DNA of 64,000 nt, from NCBI RefSeq assembly GCF_026247885.1, contig NZ_CP110921.1, positions 930,001 through 994,000 on the forward strand. The letters are read 5' to 3'. Below are positions 48,101-56,738 of this stretch, one piece after another; position 1 is the first letter of the stretch; every line of letters starts with the position of its first letter. The notes under the pieces were generated by a model, which made no database searches, was not told the origin of the DNA, and saw only the letters and a list, made by a program, of their open reading frames with translations. This DNA comes from Methylococcus mesophilus. Lineage in GTDB: Bacteria > Pseudomonadota > Gammaproteobacteria > Methylococcales > Methylococcaceae. Made by a program: the position numbers and the translations under genes.

Positions 48101-49053
48101 GCAAACCGAAGGTCACCGAACAGGTGATCCATTTCATCAACAAGAAAATGCCGGGCCAGTTGCCCAGCAAGACCGCGCGCGCCCTGCTCGACATCGAGGA
48201 CAACCAGGTCGTGCCGGTGATCCGCGACCCGCGCAAGACTGCGGTGGAATCCGAAGCCGTGTTCTATTTCCCCGGCTGCGGCTCGGAACGGCTGTTCTCG
48301 CAAGTGGGGCTCGCCACCCAGGCGATGCTGTATGAGATCGGCGTACAGACCGTGCTGCCGCCCGGCTACCTGTGCTGCGGCTTCCCCCAGCGCGCCGCCG
48401 GCCAGTTCGACAAGGCCGAAAAGATCACCACCGACAACCGGGTGCTGTTCCACCGCGTCGCCAACACCCTCAACTATCTCGATATCAAGACCGTGGTCGT
48501 GAGCTGCGGCACCTGCCTGGACCAGCTCGCCTCCTACGAATTCGACCGCATCTTCCCCGGCAGCCGGGTGCTCGACATCCATGAATACCTGCTGGAGAAA
48601 GGCGTGAAACTCAATGGCGTGAACGGCGCCCGCTACCTGTATCACGACCCCTGCCACAGCCCGATGAAGCAGCAGGACCCGCTCAAGACCGTCAACGCCC
48701 TGATCGCCACCGCCGACGGCAGCCGGATCGCCAAATCCGAGCGCTGCTGCGGCGAGTCCGGCACCCTCGCCATCGCCCGCCCCGACGTCTCCACCCAAGT
48801 CCGCTTCCGCAAGGAGGCCGAATTGAAGGCCGATGCGGCCAGCGTAAGAGCCGACGGCTTCGACGGCCCGGTCAAGGTACTGACCTCCTGCCCTTCCTGC
48901 CTGCAAGGGCTGCAGCGCTACCGGGAGGATGTCGACAAGCTCGACGCCGACTACATCGTGGTCGAGATCGCAAGGCACGTGTTAGGTGAGAACTGGATGA
49001 AGGATTATGTGGAGCGGGCGGTCAATGGGGGAGTTGAGCGCGTACTAGTATGA
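45124..49053 (+). CDS. Giant DUF3683 / FAD-linked oxidase / Fe-S oxidoreductase fusion
   Basis: 1,309 residues from the ATG at 45124. An N-terminal DUF3683-type helical domain (to about 180) is followed by a FAD-binding-4 domain ([14 protein letters not shown]), then a FAD-oxidase C domain with [12 protein letters not shown] (about 716) and SGEHGIG. Two 4Fe-4S motifs are next ([11 protein letters not shown] about 838; [12 protein letters not shown] about 901), then two CCG domains (LCCGFPQ about 1083; RCCGESG about 1207). The whole resembles GlcD+GlcF or D-lactate dehydrogenase fused in one chain. Likely substrate is a 2-hydroxy acid such as D-lactate; electrons pass to quinone. It follows gabD by about 110 bp. 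Confidence 0.9.
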   Translation: MAAAPDSFPPNTDPGPVRLREIPYNYTSFSDREIVIRLLGEEMWQVLNGLRTERVTGRSARMLYEVLGDIWAVQRNPYLEDDLLDNAGRRRALLEALRHRLRQMDQRRAEIESDQPERAARVALLIQAAHQAVDAFQARFEHTRELRRRALTLLSRHTRKDNICFDGYARVTHVTDATDWRVEYPFVVLYPCSEEEVGHLVRDCIELGLTIIPRGGGTGYTGGAVPLTPVSAVINTEKLLELGRVERDARLPGVDQPCATIFTGAGVVTRRVMDAAEQAGLVFACDPTSADASCIGGNVAMNAGGKKAVLWGTALDNLASWRMVTPDGNWLEVERLNHNLGKIHDQDLARFRLKRYDADGHKLLGEEILSLPGERFRKTGLGKDVTDKFLGGLPGIQKEGCDGIITSARWILHEMPQHTRTFCLEFFGQVREAVPAIVEIQNYLGSLPKTGGSRVMLAGLEHLDERYVKAVGYATKARRHGRPKMVLFGDIVGDDDDAVAQASSQVVRLCNARGAEGFIAVSPEARRKFWLDRARTAAISKHTNAFKINEDVVIPLPRMGDYCDGIERINIELSLRNKLKLCDALADFLGGELPLRAYEDGINKTELIGDRRALALDAVTAVHERWQWILDHLDLPLDQAEARFAGLGVEAGELTNRAERPTLFHRVQDHSVRVSWKHELLPRLKSIFEGDNFRPVIEKIEAVHKAVLRGRVFVALHMHAGDGNVHTNLPVNSDHYEMLQEANAAVTRIMALARSLGGVISGEHGIGITKYEFLTEEEVAPFHAYKARVDPEGRFNQGKLMPGADLRAAYTPSFSLMGFESLIMQQSDIGAIADSVKDCLRCGKCKPVCSTHVPQANLPYSPRNKILATSLLIEAFLYEEQTRRGISITHWKEFEDVADHCTVCHKCYNPCPVDIDFGQVSMNMRNLLRKMGKQSFNPAKTAALAFLNVTRPNAIKALRTTMIEWGYRGQRLGHLLLRPWGQAQTRRPPASLGKPKVTEQVIHFINKKMPGQLPSKTARALLDIEDNQVVPVIRDPRKTAVESEAVFYFPGCGSERLFSQVGLATQAMLYEIGVQTVLPPGYLCCGFPQRAAGQFDKAEKITTDNRVLFHRVANTLNYLDIKTVVVSCGTCLDQLASYEFDRIFPGSRVLDIHEYLLEKGVKLNGVNGARYLYHDPCHSPMKQQDPLKTVNALIATADGSRIAKSERCCGESGTLAIARPDVSTQVRFRKEAELKADAASVRADGFDGPVKVLTSCPSCLQGLQRYREDVDKLDADYIVVEIARHVLGENWMKDYVERAVNGGVERVLV

Positions 49054-49150
49054 ATCGTCCAAGATAACAATCATCCCGCCAACCAGACCAGAATTAATCA
49101 CCATAACGTGCCAACATTGGCTATCGTTTGCAGAAATACTATTTATTCCG

Positions 49151-50644
49151 ATGAATTTAAATTCTATATCTGCACTCCCAACAGAACGAAAGACAAGGCT
49201 CGAGTGGTTGTACGGCTGCCTGTTGGTAATAATATCTGCATATTTTTCGATCGGCACCTTTAGCGAGCTATCTACGATAACCGCCTACCGCCACGACGAC
49301 CTTTACTATCTAGACAACTACACATACCAACTCAGGTCGGACGGGCGGTGGCTTAATTACCTATTTTTTGATTGGCTAAAAATAGTTCCAGGCTGGATGG
49401 CGACCCTGGCAATATGTTGCTCATTTGGTGTTTTCTGGGTTATTGCCGCATACCAACAGAGTCGTGTTCCGTCGTACTCACTTCTGCTATCGTTATTATG
49501 TCTCCAAATATATCCGCTTTATTTGCAAATCTTATGGCCTGCGACATCGCTACCGGCATATTTGGTTCTGGTGCTCGCTGCGCTAATCACCAGCCGTCTC
49601 GGCATATGGAAGTTCTATATGCTGTTCGGCGTGTTATGCTTTGGCACCCTCAGCAATATTTACTACATTCTGCCACTTCTTCACTTGAACCTTGCTAACG
49701 GAGGAGAGTCAAAGGACGACGTAAAGACCATCTTATTTAGAATAGTATCGGCATGGGGTTGCGGCTTTGCATTAGGCTATTTATCCATGCTGGCGATACT
49801 TTATTTGGCGACTGGCCAATTGGGGCTGGAACTAGCAGAATGGCGACAGCCGCATTTTGTACATAGCGCCAAAGATATCGCTGCAAACATAGACAGATCA
49901 GCCGCCTATTTCTTATCACATATCAGAATTATATTCTCTGACGATATACGAACCTACATTCTACTGGCCGCCATAGCCATTCAGTTTTTGCGGAACAAAA
50001 ACAAGCGCCACAATATTATAGCTATCATTTCACTCGCCATCATCGCAGCACATTACGTCATAATTTTGCCAGCTGGGATAGTATACTCCACAAGGACTGC
50101 GATGGCGACATGGTCAGGAATAATTTGCTTGGCTTTCATGACATCCAGCTCGGAAGGAACAAAGTGGCTATGGCTATCTCCACTTGCCGTACTTCTGATA
50201 TTTTCGTTCGCTAAACAGAACGAGTCCGCGTTGGCTTGGTACGCGACGATAACAAATTATTGGAAGACAGCGCTATTAGAATCAACACCTTTACCTCCGC
50301 ACCAGTATAACGGCTTAGTATTTTTTAGTAATGACGAGGAAGTCGGAGCTTCTGTAGATATGATTTCTACCCGTTATGGCGTGCAGCAAGGCATGGGGTT
50401 TGAGCGCCTTAATCGTTCGAAAAGTTGGAAACCTGTAGCATTCGAAGCCGGCTTTGAGAAAGTTATCATATGCAATGATGTAAAATCTGACTATTGCATT
50501 GATGTGAGACGGAGGCATGAAGAAAACACTCGATGCGGCGACGGTCTATATTGTTTCTATGGTGTGACGGAGGACGGACTCCTGATGGCGGGCCTTAACG
50601 TGAGCGGCTCCGTCAAGGAATATTCTCCGCCACCAAATTGGTAA
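49151..50644 (+). CDS. Polytopic membrane protein, GtrII-like (putative glucosyltransferase)
   Basis: 497 residues with about ten membrane segments and a soluble C-terminal end. HDDLYYLDNYTYQLRSDGRWLNYL after the first helix resembles the acidic loop of GtrII-type O-antigen glucosyltransferases, where the acidic pair contacts the lipid-linked sugar. It would act at the inner membrane. The gene is far AT-richer than both neighbours, with many AT-ending codons, and stands alone: no GtrA flippase or GtrB lies beside it. This points to horizontal gain. The fold family is probable; the activity is inferred. Confidence 0.62.
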   Translation: MNLNSISALPTERKTRLEWLYGCLLVIISAYFSIGTFSELSTITAYRHDDLYYLDNYTYQLRSDGRWLNYLFFDWLKIVPGWMATLAICCSFGVFWVIAAYQQSRVPSYSLLLSLLCLQIYPLYLQILWPATSLPAYLVLVLAALITSRLGIWKFYMLFGVLCFGTLSNIYYILPLLHLNLANGGESKDDVKTILFRIVSAWGCGFALGYLSMLAILYLATGQLGLELAEWRQPHFVHSAKDIAANIDRSAAYFLSHIRIIFSDDIRTYILLAAIAIQFLRNKNKRHNIIAIISLAIIAAHYVIILPAGIVYSTRTAMATWSGIICLAFMTSSSEGTKWLWLSPLAVLLIFSFAKQNESALAWYATITNYWKTALLESTPLPPHQYNGLVFFSNDEEVGASVDMISTRYGVQQGMGFERLNRSKSWKPVAFEAGFEKVIICNDVKSDYCIDVRRRHEENTRCGDGLYCFYGVTEDGLLMAGLNVSGSVKEYSPPPNW

Positions 50645-50674
50645 CTTGGTGATGCATTGGCCGTAGTTCGGCGC

Positions 50675-50704
50675 TTGACATATAAGTAGCTCGGCCCCTC
50701 ATAA
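50675..50704 (+). promoter_or_regulatory. Candidate promoter for the alpha/beta hydrolase-DUF2459 pair
   Basis: TTGACA (50675-50680), an 18-base spacer, then TCATAA (50699-50704). This leaves a leader of about 105 bases before the ATG at 50817. Confidence 0.45.
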
Positions 50705-50816
50705 ACGGGTCTCAACTTTCTGGTCGCATGATAGCACATACCAATTTTATAAACTCGCTGTAAACTCAACCGGTTTGCCGTTCGATCGAATGATATTACA
50801 TTGAGGACAAAACGAC

Positions 50817-51656
50817 ATGGTTTTGCCTCACAAGTTTGCGCTGTTTTGGCTCGCTGCGAGTATGCTTGCAATCGGAGCTTTCCCCATGGCCCCTGGCAAG
50901 AATTCAATCTCCGATCTGGAAACCGCCGTTTGCGGCTTCGTGCGGGAACCCCTGGCGTTCTGGCAGTTCCGGCTGGCGGCCGGAGCGCCGGACGCCAGCC
51001 GCGTCCGGTCGATCCGCGGCATCGACCGGCTGTCGTTCAGCACAGGCGACGGCCGCGTGCTGGGCGGCTACCGTCTGAGCGCCAGCCATCCCAGAGCCTA
51101 TCTGCTGGTGGCGCAGGGCAATGCCATGCTGGCCGATCAGATCATGGGCGCGCTTGCGTTCTTCCGCGACTTGAGACTCCATGTTTACGTTTACGATTAC
51201 CGCGGGTACGGCCTTTCCGAAGGAAAGAGTCGGCTCAAGGCCATCGTGTCCGATTACCGCGAGATCGTCGCGGCGCTGAATGCGAAGGGCTATGCCCACC
51301 GCTACCTGTACGGCATATCCATAGGCGGGGTGGTCCTGGCCAATGCCGTCGGCGCGGGCGGGGAATACGATGCGCTGGTGGTGGACTCCTCTCCAAGCCG
51401 GATTTCCCGCCTGGGCTGCCCGGAGGATTACGATCCGGTGCGCAAGCTCCCGCAGGACGGATCGAAGCTCATGCTCATCGTCGGCCTGCGCGATCGGGTC
51501 ATGATGCCCTGGGAAATCGATGAACTGGCCAGACTGGTGCAAGAGCGCGGCGGCCTCGTCGTAAAGTCCCCCGAATTCTCCTATCCATTGCAGGATATCG
51601 ATCCGGCGATTCGCCGACGCCGCTTTCAAACGGTCGCCGATTTTCTGGCGCGATGA
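50817..51656 (+). CDS. Membrane-anchored alpha/beta hydrolase
   Basis: 279 residues. An N-terminal hydrophobic helix (ALFWLAASMLAIGAFPM) serves as signal or anchor. The nucleophile elbow is GISIGGVVL (Ser about 165). YDYRGYGLSEG is typical of BAAT/serine-aminopeptidase-like hydrolases. VGLRDRVMMPWE supplies the acid; the final His of the triad is not obvious in the short C-terminus. It overlaps the DUF2459 gene by four bases, so the two are co-translated. Substrate unknown. Confidence 0.75.
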   Translation: MVLPHKFALFWLAASMLAIGAFPMAPGKNSISDLETAVCGFVREPLAFWQFRLAAGAPDASRVRSIRGIDRLSFSTGDGRVLGGYRLSASHPRAYLLVAQGNAMLADQIMGALAFFRDLRLHVYVYDYRGYGLSEGKSRLKAIVSDYREIVAALNAKGYAHRYLYGISIGGVVLANAVGAGGEYDALVVDSSPSRISRLGCPEDYDPVRKLPQDGSKLMLIVGLRDRVMMPWEIDELARLVQERGGLVVKSPEFSYPLQDIDPAIRRRRFQTVADFLAR

Positions 51657-52306
51657 ATCCGCTCGCCCGGCTGCTGCTTTGCCTGTTGTCGCTGTGCTCC
51701 GCCTGCACGGGACCCAGCCCGGCAAACCCGGTTCCCGCGCAAGGCGAGCCCTACGCCTCGATCTATATCGTCAACGAAGGCAAACATGCCGGCCTTATCC
51801 TGCGGAAAGCGGACATTCCCGCCGGGTTCATTCCGGAGAGCTCTGATTTCCCCGAGGCCGACTACCTGGAGCTGGGCTGGGGCGACTGGGACTATTACCA
51901 GTCCGGCGATCCCGGCCTGTGGTTGACCCTGAAAGCGGCCTTCTGGCCTACGGCCAGCGTGCTGCACGTGGCCGGCATCGAGGGGGACATCGCGGGGCGT
52001 TACGCCGGTTATGAATGGATACGGCTCGATCTTGCGCCGCAGCCTTTTGCCGGATTGGCCGGCTATGTCGACCGCAGCTTCGCCAGGCACGGAGCGGCGA
52101 GAGCGCCGCCCATTGGGCCGGGACATTACGTCAGCAGCCGGTTCTACCCGGCGAACGGCAAATTCCACATTTTCCACACCTGCAATGGCTGGCTGGCCGG
52201 CGCGCTGGCCGCGGGGGGTTATCCGATGGGCTGGTTTGAACCGATCACGGCGGAGCAGTTGATGACGAAGATCCGCCCCTATGCAACGCGCACGGAACCT
52301 GAATGA
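51653..52306 (+). CDS. DUF2459 (TIGR02117-type) lipoprotein
   Basis: 217 residues. The N-terminus LLLCLLSLCSAC is a lipoprotein signal with lipobox CSAC. Family features include the motif LGWGDWDYYQ and, near the C-terminus, FHTCNGWLAGAL with a conserved Cys-Asn, typical of TIGR02117 proteins. In other bacteria the family occurs near polyhydroxyalkanoate or stress genes, but its activity is unknown. It overlaps the hydrolase upstream by ATGA. Confidence 0.8.
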   Translation: MNPLARLLLCLLSLCSACTGPSPANPVPAQGEPYASIYIVNEGKHAGLILRKADIPAGFIPESSDFPEADYLELGWGDWDYYQSGDPGLWLTLKAAFWPTASVLHVAGIEGDIAGRYAGYEWIRLDLAPQPFAGLAGYVDRSFARHGAARAPPIGPGHYVSSRFYPANGKFHIFHTCNGWLAGALAAGGYPMGWFEPITAEQLMTKIRPYATRTEPE

Positions 52307-52672
52307 AACTGCCGGCCGTAGGCCATTCGACAGCCATCGGAAAATTTCGGCAATGAGCGGGAAATGCGCCGCGATGGTTGTTTCAAGCGGAAGATACCGG
52401 CGGTGGAGATCGTTGAACAACATCGGCGCGAACAGCGTCGTAACGCATGACGGGCGACATCCGATCTTCGATCGCCCGACGAAATCCGGATCGCGATGCA
52501 AGATTGAAGGGAAGGATGACACGCGCTCGCAACTCAGGGTCGTTGGCACGAGCCAGATTACGAATCCATCCCGGCATTTTTCAGAGCTGCAGAAATCTGC
52601 GAACTGGCTGCTCAATCAAGCCTGAACGGCGCGCTCTATTCTTGAACGCACCGTTCGCGGCCCCCATCCAGC
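52307..52672. other. Gene-poor interval with a possible gene remnant
   Basis: About 365 bp. A minus-strand frame (52383-52577, 64 residues) reads MPGWIRNLARANDPELRARV and further charged sequence. It has some coding character but no ribosome site, no recognised family and no partner. It could be a decayed gene. No terminator was found. Confidence 0.3.
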
Positions 52673-53941
52673 CTAGTCGCCACCGTGTCCTGAGGGCTGG
52701 AAGCCATCGGACAGCGTCTTGAGAAATGCGACGATCGCATCCTCTTCCTCATCCGACAGCTTCAGATCACCCATTTCCGTCCGGTTGACATTGGCCGCCA
52801 CCTCCGCTGCCGGCCAGCAATTGATACCCGGCTCCGGATGGGAAATGTCGCCGCAATCGGGCAACACGTCGCGAGTGTTATAGAAGTGGACCACTTCCTT
52901 CAGACTCTTGAATGCGGCGTTGTGCATGTAAGCCTTTAGATACGCCAGTGACGGACGCTTATCCACGTTCCGCAGTGTGGGAACTTTCTGCTTTCCTTTG
53001 TTTTCATCGGCATACTGAGCGAAATCGGACCGGCCAATCAGAAATCCGCCCAACCCTGTGTCCACCCAATCCGCACCTTGAGGGTTGAATTCAACGGGCA
53101 TCCGGTAGAAAGGGTTGTCGGGATTTTTTGGGACGCCATTATTGGCATAGGTGAAATCCGTCAGGAGGGGGGATGTCCGCCCGTGTCTCTCGGCCTTGCT
53201 GGAATGGCAATTCGAGCATTTCGCTTTCCCCTCAAACATCGCCAGTCCCTTTCTCTCCTGCTTAGTCAACACCGCCTTCCCTCTCAGATACGCATCGTAC
53301 TTCGAACTGAATGCGCTGACCTCCCTGGACGCCTCATAGGCGGCAATGGCCAGCGCGATGCGGTCATACGTATCAGATGGATTATTACAGTCCAAGGTCC
53401 CGGAACCGAAGGAACGGGTGAACAGCTCGGAATAGCTTGAACCGGTGAGCTGCATGGCGAAGTTGGAAACCTCAACCTTCTGGCAAACGTCAGCCGGACC
53501 GGAGTTATTCTGCTCCAATGGATTGAGAAATGGTCCCTGGGCTTGGTCCGCGGCGGGATTTCCGAGTTTTTCCCCCGTGGCTCTGCCGTCCCAGAAATTT
53601 CCGCCTACGAAGTCCCCATTTGCGTCACGGTGAAAGCTCGGGCTGAACGATGCGTACGCGGCACTCGGAGGTTTGCGGTTACCGAAGCGGGTCGCCACCG
53701 CGCCTTCGTAAACGCCACCGTGCAGATTGATATCCTGATCAGGACCGGTCCATCCAACCTTTGGATCATGGCAGTCGACACAGGCCTGCCCAGTTGGAGT
53801 TGAGAGGCTGGTATCAAAGAAAAGCGCCTTGCCAAGAAGCTCTTCAGACGTAAGTGCAGTAACCGCATATCCTTCAGAAACGCTGGCAGCTGTTGCCAAC
53901 AGGAACGCCAGAAGGTGGTTTGATCTGTTCGTAAATCTCAT
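52673..53941 (-). CDS. Di-heme cytochrome c peroxidase / MauG family protein
   Basis: 422 residues from the ATG at 53941, chosen because a signal peptide begins there (LLAFLLATAASVSEGYA). Two heme c motifs: CVDCH at 54-58 and CSNCH at 242-246, as in bacterial di-heme peroxidases. GKALFFDTSLST and PTLRNVDKRPSLAYLKAYMHNAAF are conserved. It is periplasmic. Bacterial cytochrome c peroxidases reduce peroxide; MauG-type members modify partner proteins. In methanotrophs related proteins respond to copper, but that is not shown here. Confidence 0.88.
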   Translation of the reverse strand: MRFTNRSNHLLAFLLATAASVSEGYAVTALTSEELLGKALFFDTSLSTPTGQACVDCHDPKVGWTGPDQDINLHGGVYEGAVATRFGNRKPPSAAYASFSPSFHRDANGDFVGGNFWDGRATGEKLGNPAADQAQGPFLNPLEQNNSGPADVCQKVEVSNFAMQLTGSSYSELFTRSFGSGTLDCNNPSDTYDRIALAIAAYEASREVSAFSSKYDAYLRGKAVLTKQERKGLAMFEGKAKCSNCHSSKAERHGRTSPLLTDFTYANNGVPKNPDNPFYRMPVEFNPQGADWVDTGLGGFLIGRSDFAQYADENKGKQKVPTLRNVDKRPSLAYLKAYMHNAAFKSLKEVVHFYNTRDVLPDCGDISHPEPGINCWPAAEVAANVNRTEMGDLKLSDEEEDAIVAFLKTLSDGFQPSGHGGD

Positions 53942-54332
53942 GTCGTTGACTCCAATATAACGATAGAAATAAATAGATAGGGACACACGATGAGAGATAT
54001 CCAAAAAACCATTGAAGGGCAATCTGAAGAATAGCTGACATAGAGCCAGTTTCAACTTGATGGCGTGAAAAGGAATCAGCCGTATCCTGCGAATACTCAA
54101 GCCAATATGTCGGCTGTAGACGACAAATTGTTTTATTGAGGCTGCCGGAGCGGAGGAAGGATTGTATTGTCCGTTAAATTCAAGGTACGGAGCCATGGCG
54201 GGCAAACTAGCTTCCAAGTCAGAACCCTATTGATTTAAAAGATGCTTGCCAATCCTTCATGGCTATAGAAATAAAATAAAATATAATCAATCAGACTATC
54301 GATAATATTTGCACCCGGATGAGGTGTCAGAA

Positions 54333-54488
54333 ATGGCGCACAGAAAAATCTCAACATTTGAAGAGAGCTTGGATATGGTCACAGCCCGGCTGTTTGGGGT
54401 GAACCAGCCGACCGCCTATTTTCAACATAAGCTTCGCAAGGCCAGCCGGTCCTTGGTTTTCGCTGCCGCGGAAGTCGAAGCGGCCTGA
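54333..54488 (+). CDS. Possible 51-residue small protein
   Basis: It starts MAHRKISTFEESLDMVTARL and ends AAAEVEAA. It is basic in the middle and helical throughout. A TATAAT lies about 50 bases upstream, and AGGTGTC is a weak ribosome site. It has no recognised family and may be a truncated or regulatory protein. Support is thin: one reading frame, a candidate promoter and plausible composition. Confidence 0.3.
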   Translation: MAHRKISTFEESLDMVTARLFGVNQPTAYFQHKLRKASRSLVFAAAEVEAA

Positions 54489-54573
54489 GAGTCTGTCTTG
54501 AAAAAATGGAGGATAGCAGGTCGGATAGGCGGCAACGCATCCGCCAAATTCCGCGCCGCCGCTCTTCGAGTCG

Positions 54574-54610
54574 GCGTTGCGGTGGATGCACTTCGCTTAT
54601 CCACCCTACC
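54574..54610. repeat. Possible interspersed repeat with short hairpin
   Basis: GGTGGAT (54581-54587) and ATCCACC (54599-54605) form a 7-bp stem in a segment ending CCACCCTACC. Similar GGTGGATGCGCTTCGCTTATCCACC-type sequences recur between genes in many proteobacteria. No second copy was seen in this window. Confidence 0.35.
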
Positions 54611-54684
54611 TGAGCGGAGAATTTTCCTGATTTCAATTGATTAACTTCGCTTGAATAGATTTTTCAAGACAGGTTCTGAGGCCG

Positions 54685-56131
54685 TCATGCGAGACGAGTC
54701 ACGATCTTTGCCAGTCGCTCGATTGCGGCATCGATCCGGTCCGAGCGGATCATTCCGTAACCCAGAACCACGCCGTTGGGCGCCGGCTTTTCGGCGGAGT
54801 ATCGCTCTAGGGCATGAAGGCGAATGCCATCTACCGCCGCCGCCGACCCCAACTCCCCAGCCGGAATCTCCGGGCTCAGCACCGCCGCCAGGTGGAGGCC
54901 CACCGCGTCCCCCACGGGATGCATCCAATCGCCGCCATGCCGCGACACCGCCCGGAGCAGGGCCGCGCGCCGCCCGGCGTACACCCTGCCCATCTTGCGC
55001 ACGTGGCGGGCCAGATGGCCCTCGCCGATGAAGGCGGCCAGGGTGTCCTGGGACGGCGTCTGGCAGTGCCAGTCGGCGCACGCCTTGGCGGCGACAAGTG
55101 CCTCCAGCGCCCAGGGCGGCGCCACCACGAAGCCCAGACGCAGCTCCGGGAACAGGCTCTTGGAGAAGGTTCCGACGTAGCAGACCGAGCCGGTCCGATC
55201 CAGCGTCTGCAGCGCGTCCAAGGGCGGCCTCCGAGGCGGAACTCGCCGTCGTAATCGTCTTCCACCACCACGGCCCCCGTTCCTGCGCGAATTCGAGCAG
55301 GGCGACCCGGCGCTTCGCGGAAAGAGTGACGCCCAGGGGAAACTGGTGAGAGGGAGTGACGCAGATCACCCGGGCCTCGTCGGGCAGGCGATCGACCCTC
55401 AGGCCTTCGTCATCGACCGGGATGGCGGCGAGTCTCGCGCCGGCGGCGGTGAAGGCATCCCGGAGTGGCGGATAACCGGGGTCTTCGACCGCGACCACCG
55501 TTCGGCCCCGCGTGACCAGGATGCGGGCCAGCAGGTCGAAAGCCTGCTGGGCGCCCGCCGTGACCACGATGTGTTCCGGCGAACAGGAAACCGCCCGGGC
55601 AAAGGAGACGTGCTTGGCGATCGCCGCCCGCAGCGCCGGCCGCCCCTGTGGCTGGCCGTAGACTGCCGGTGTTTTCGACCAGGCTCTGAGGGCCCTGGCG
55701 GAGAGGCGCCGCCAGACCGGAAAGGGAAACGCCGATTTGTCAGGGAGGCCGAGCCGGAAGTCGAAGGGAAAGCACTCATCGTCCACCCCGGGAAGCGCCG
55801 GCAGCCGGCGCCAGGCCTCATTCAAACGGCTGTCCGAGCCCGGCTCGCCGGGCGGTCGGCGAGCCGGGCGCGGTGAGATGGCGGCCACGTAGGTTCCGGA
55901 ACCCGGCCGAACGGCCAGATAGCCCTCGCTCAACAACAGCTCGTACGCCGCCATCGCGGTGTTGCGGGACACACCGACGGCGGCGGCGAAGGCCCGTGTC
56001 GAAGGCAGCCGCGTATCGGGCTGGAGCCGGCCGTCGAGGATCGCATCCCGCAGCTGTCCGTACACGGAACGCAGCAGCGCCCGGGAGCCTTTGGGCGGCA
56101 GGACGATGGGCAGTTCGAAAAGTGGCTCCAT
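54685..56131 (-). pseudogene. MocR/PdxR-family regulator disrupted by two frameshifts
   Basis: The N-terminus (MEPLFELPIVLPPKGSRALL) is a GntR-type winged helix (PSTRAFAAAVGVSRNTAMAAYE), followed by an aminotransferase-I-like PLP domain. The reading frame is broken twice. Near 55274-55278 a base is missing after LLEFAQERG; the true continuation VVVEDDYDGEFRLGGRP is in another frame. A second base is missing near 55219-55224, after which MDALQTLDRTGSVCYVGTFSKS continues to 54685. Both breaks adjoin G/C runs. Restoring two bases would yield an ordinary regulator of about 480 residues. It is divergent from the cupin gene, its likely target. Real decay and sequence error cannot be told apart here. 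Confidence 0.85.
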
Positions 56132-56220
56132 GATTTTTGCGATTTGTGGTCCTTTTTCGCGGTCGCTCGCCGCCCTATTGTGCCGGCACCTTCCCTCACT
56201 ATCCGGCAAAGGAGCATCTC

Positions 56221-56676
56221 ATGTTGGCTACCGAACCATTCATCCCCGCAGACTCGGGCAACCCTCAGCTGCCGTGGATTTCCATGGGCCCCGGCATTTC
56301 CAAGAAGCTGCTGGCCTTGTTTCCCGAGCGCGGGGAATGGGTCACACTGCTGCGGCTGGAGCCGGGAGCATGCGTCCCCCTGCATCGGCACCAGGGCGAA
56401 GTTCACGGCTACGTCCTCAGCGGATACCGGCGCCTCGAGCCGGAGGGACGGCTGCTGGGTCCCGGCGCTTACGAGTACGAGCCGGCCGGCCACGTCGACA
56501 CCTGGACCGCCGGGGGCGATGAACCCTTGGTGAGCCTGTTCTTCGTGCGCGGCGCGGTGGAGTACCTGGCTTCGGACGGCTCCCTCCTGCGCCGGGAAAC
56601 GGCCGATACCAACGCCGAGGAATACCGCCGCGCCTGCGCCGAGCAGGGCTTCCTCCAACTCGACCTGCGTCGCTGA
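56221..56676 (+). CDS. Cupin, 2,4'-dihydroxyacetophenone-dioxygenase-like / ChrR-like
   Basis: 151 residues. The cupin metal motif is [19 protein letters not shown] (His, His, Glu, His) near residues 55-65, with a second histidine in AGHVDTW. AAAGGAG lies upstream of the ATG. The family includes iron dioxygenases and anti-sigma cupins. Its position between a MocR regulator and a haloalkane dehalogenase suggests a catabolic or detoxifying role, but the substrate is unknown. Confidence 0.8.
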   Translation: MLATEPFIPADSGNPQLPWISMGPGISKKLLALFPERGEWVTLLRLEPGACVPLHRHQGEVHGYVLSGYRRLEPEGRLLGPGAYEYEPAGHVDTWTAGGDEPLVSLFFVRGAVEYLASDGSLLRRETADTNAEEYRRACAEQGFLQLDLRR

Positions 56677-56738
56677 TCAGGTTGCCCCGGCGTCGGAAGC
56701 CGCGGGGGCTGGCGCATACAAGATCAGGAGTGCCGATC

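Larger units (their letters stand above)
53942..54684. other. Mostly non-coding AT-rich interval upstream of the di-heme peroxidase
   Basis: About 740 bp. A frame continues upstream of 53941 to 54217 but reads through AT-rich non-coding DNA and is not used. A TATAAT at 54282-54287 (plus) precedes a 51-codon ORF at 54333. A repeat-like segment lies at 54574-54610. The remainder shows no supported feature. Confidence 0.45.

Noticed and set aside
45100-48978. 1,292-codon open frame antisense to the giant FAD/Fe-S gene
   Set aside because: GC-rich codon bias keeps the antisense frame open. Its translation is low-complexity His/Asp/Gly/Val-rich with no domain, whereas the plus strand has clear motifs throughout.
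51626-52615. 329-codon minus-strand frame
   Set aside because: Mostly antisense to the DUF2459 gene; only the segment at 52383-52577 in another frame has mild coding character.
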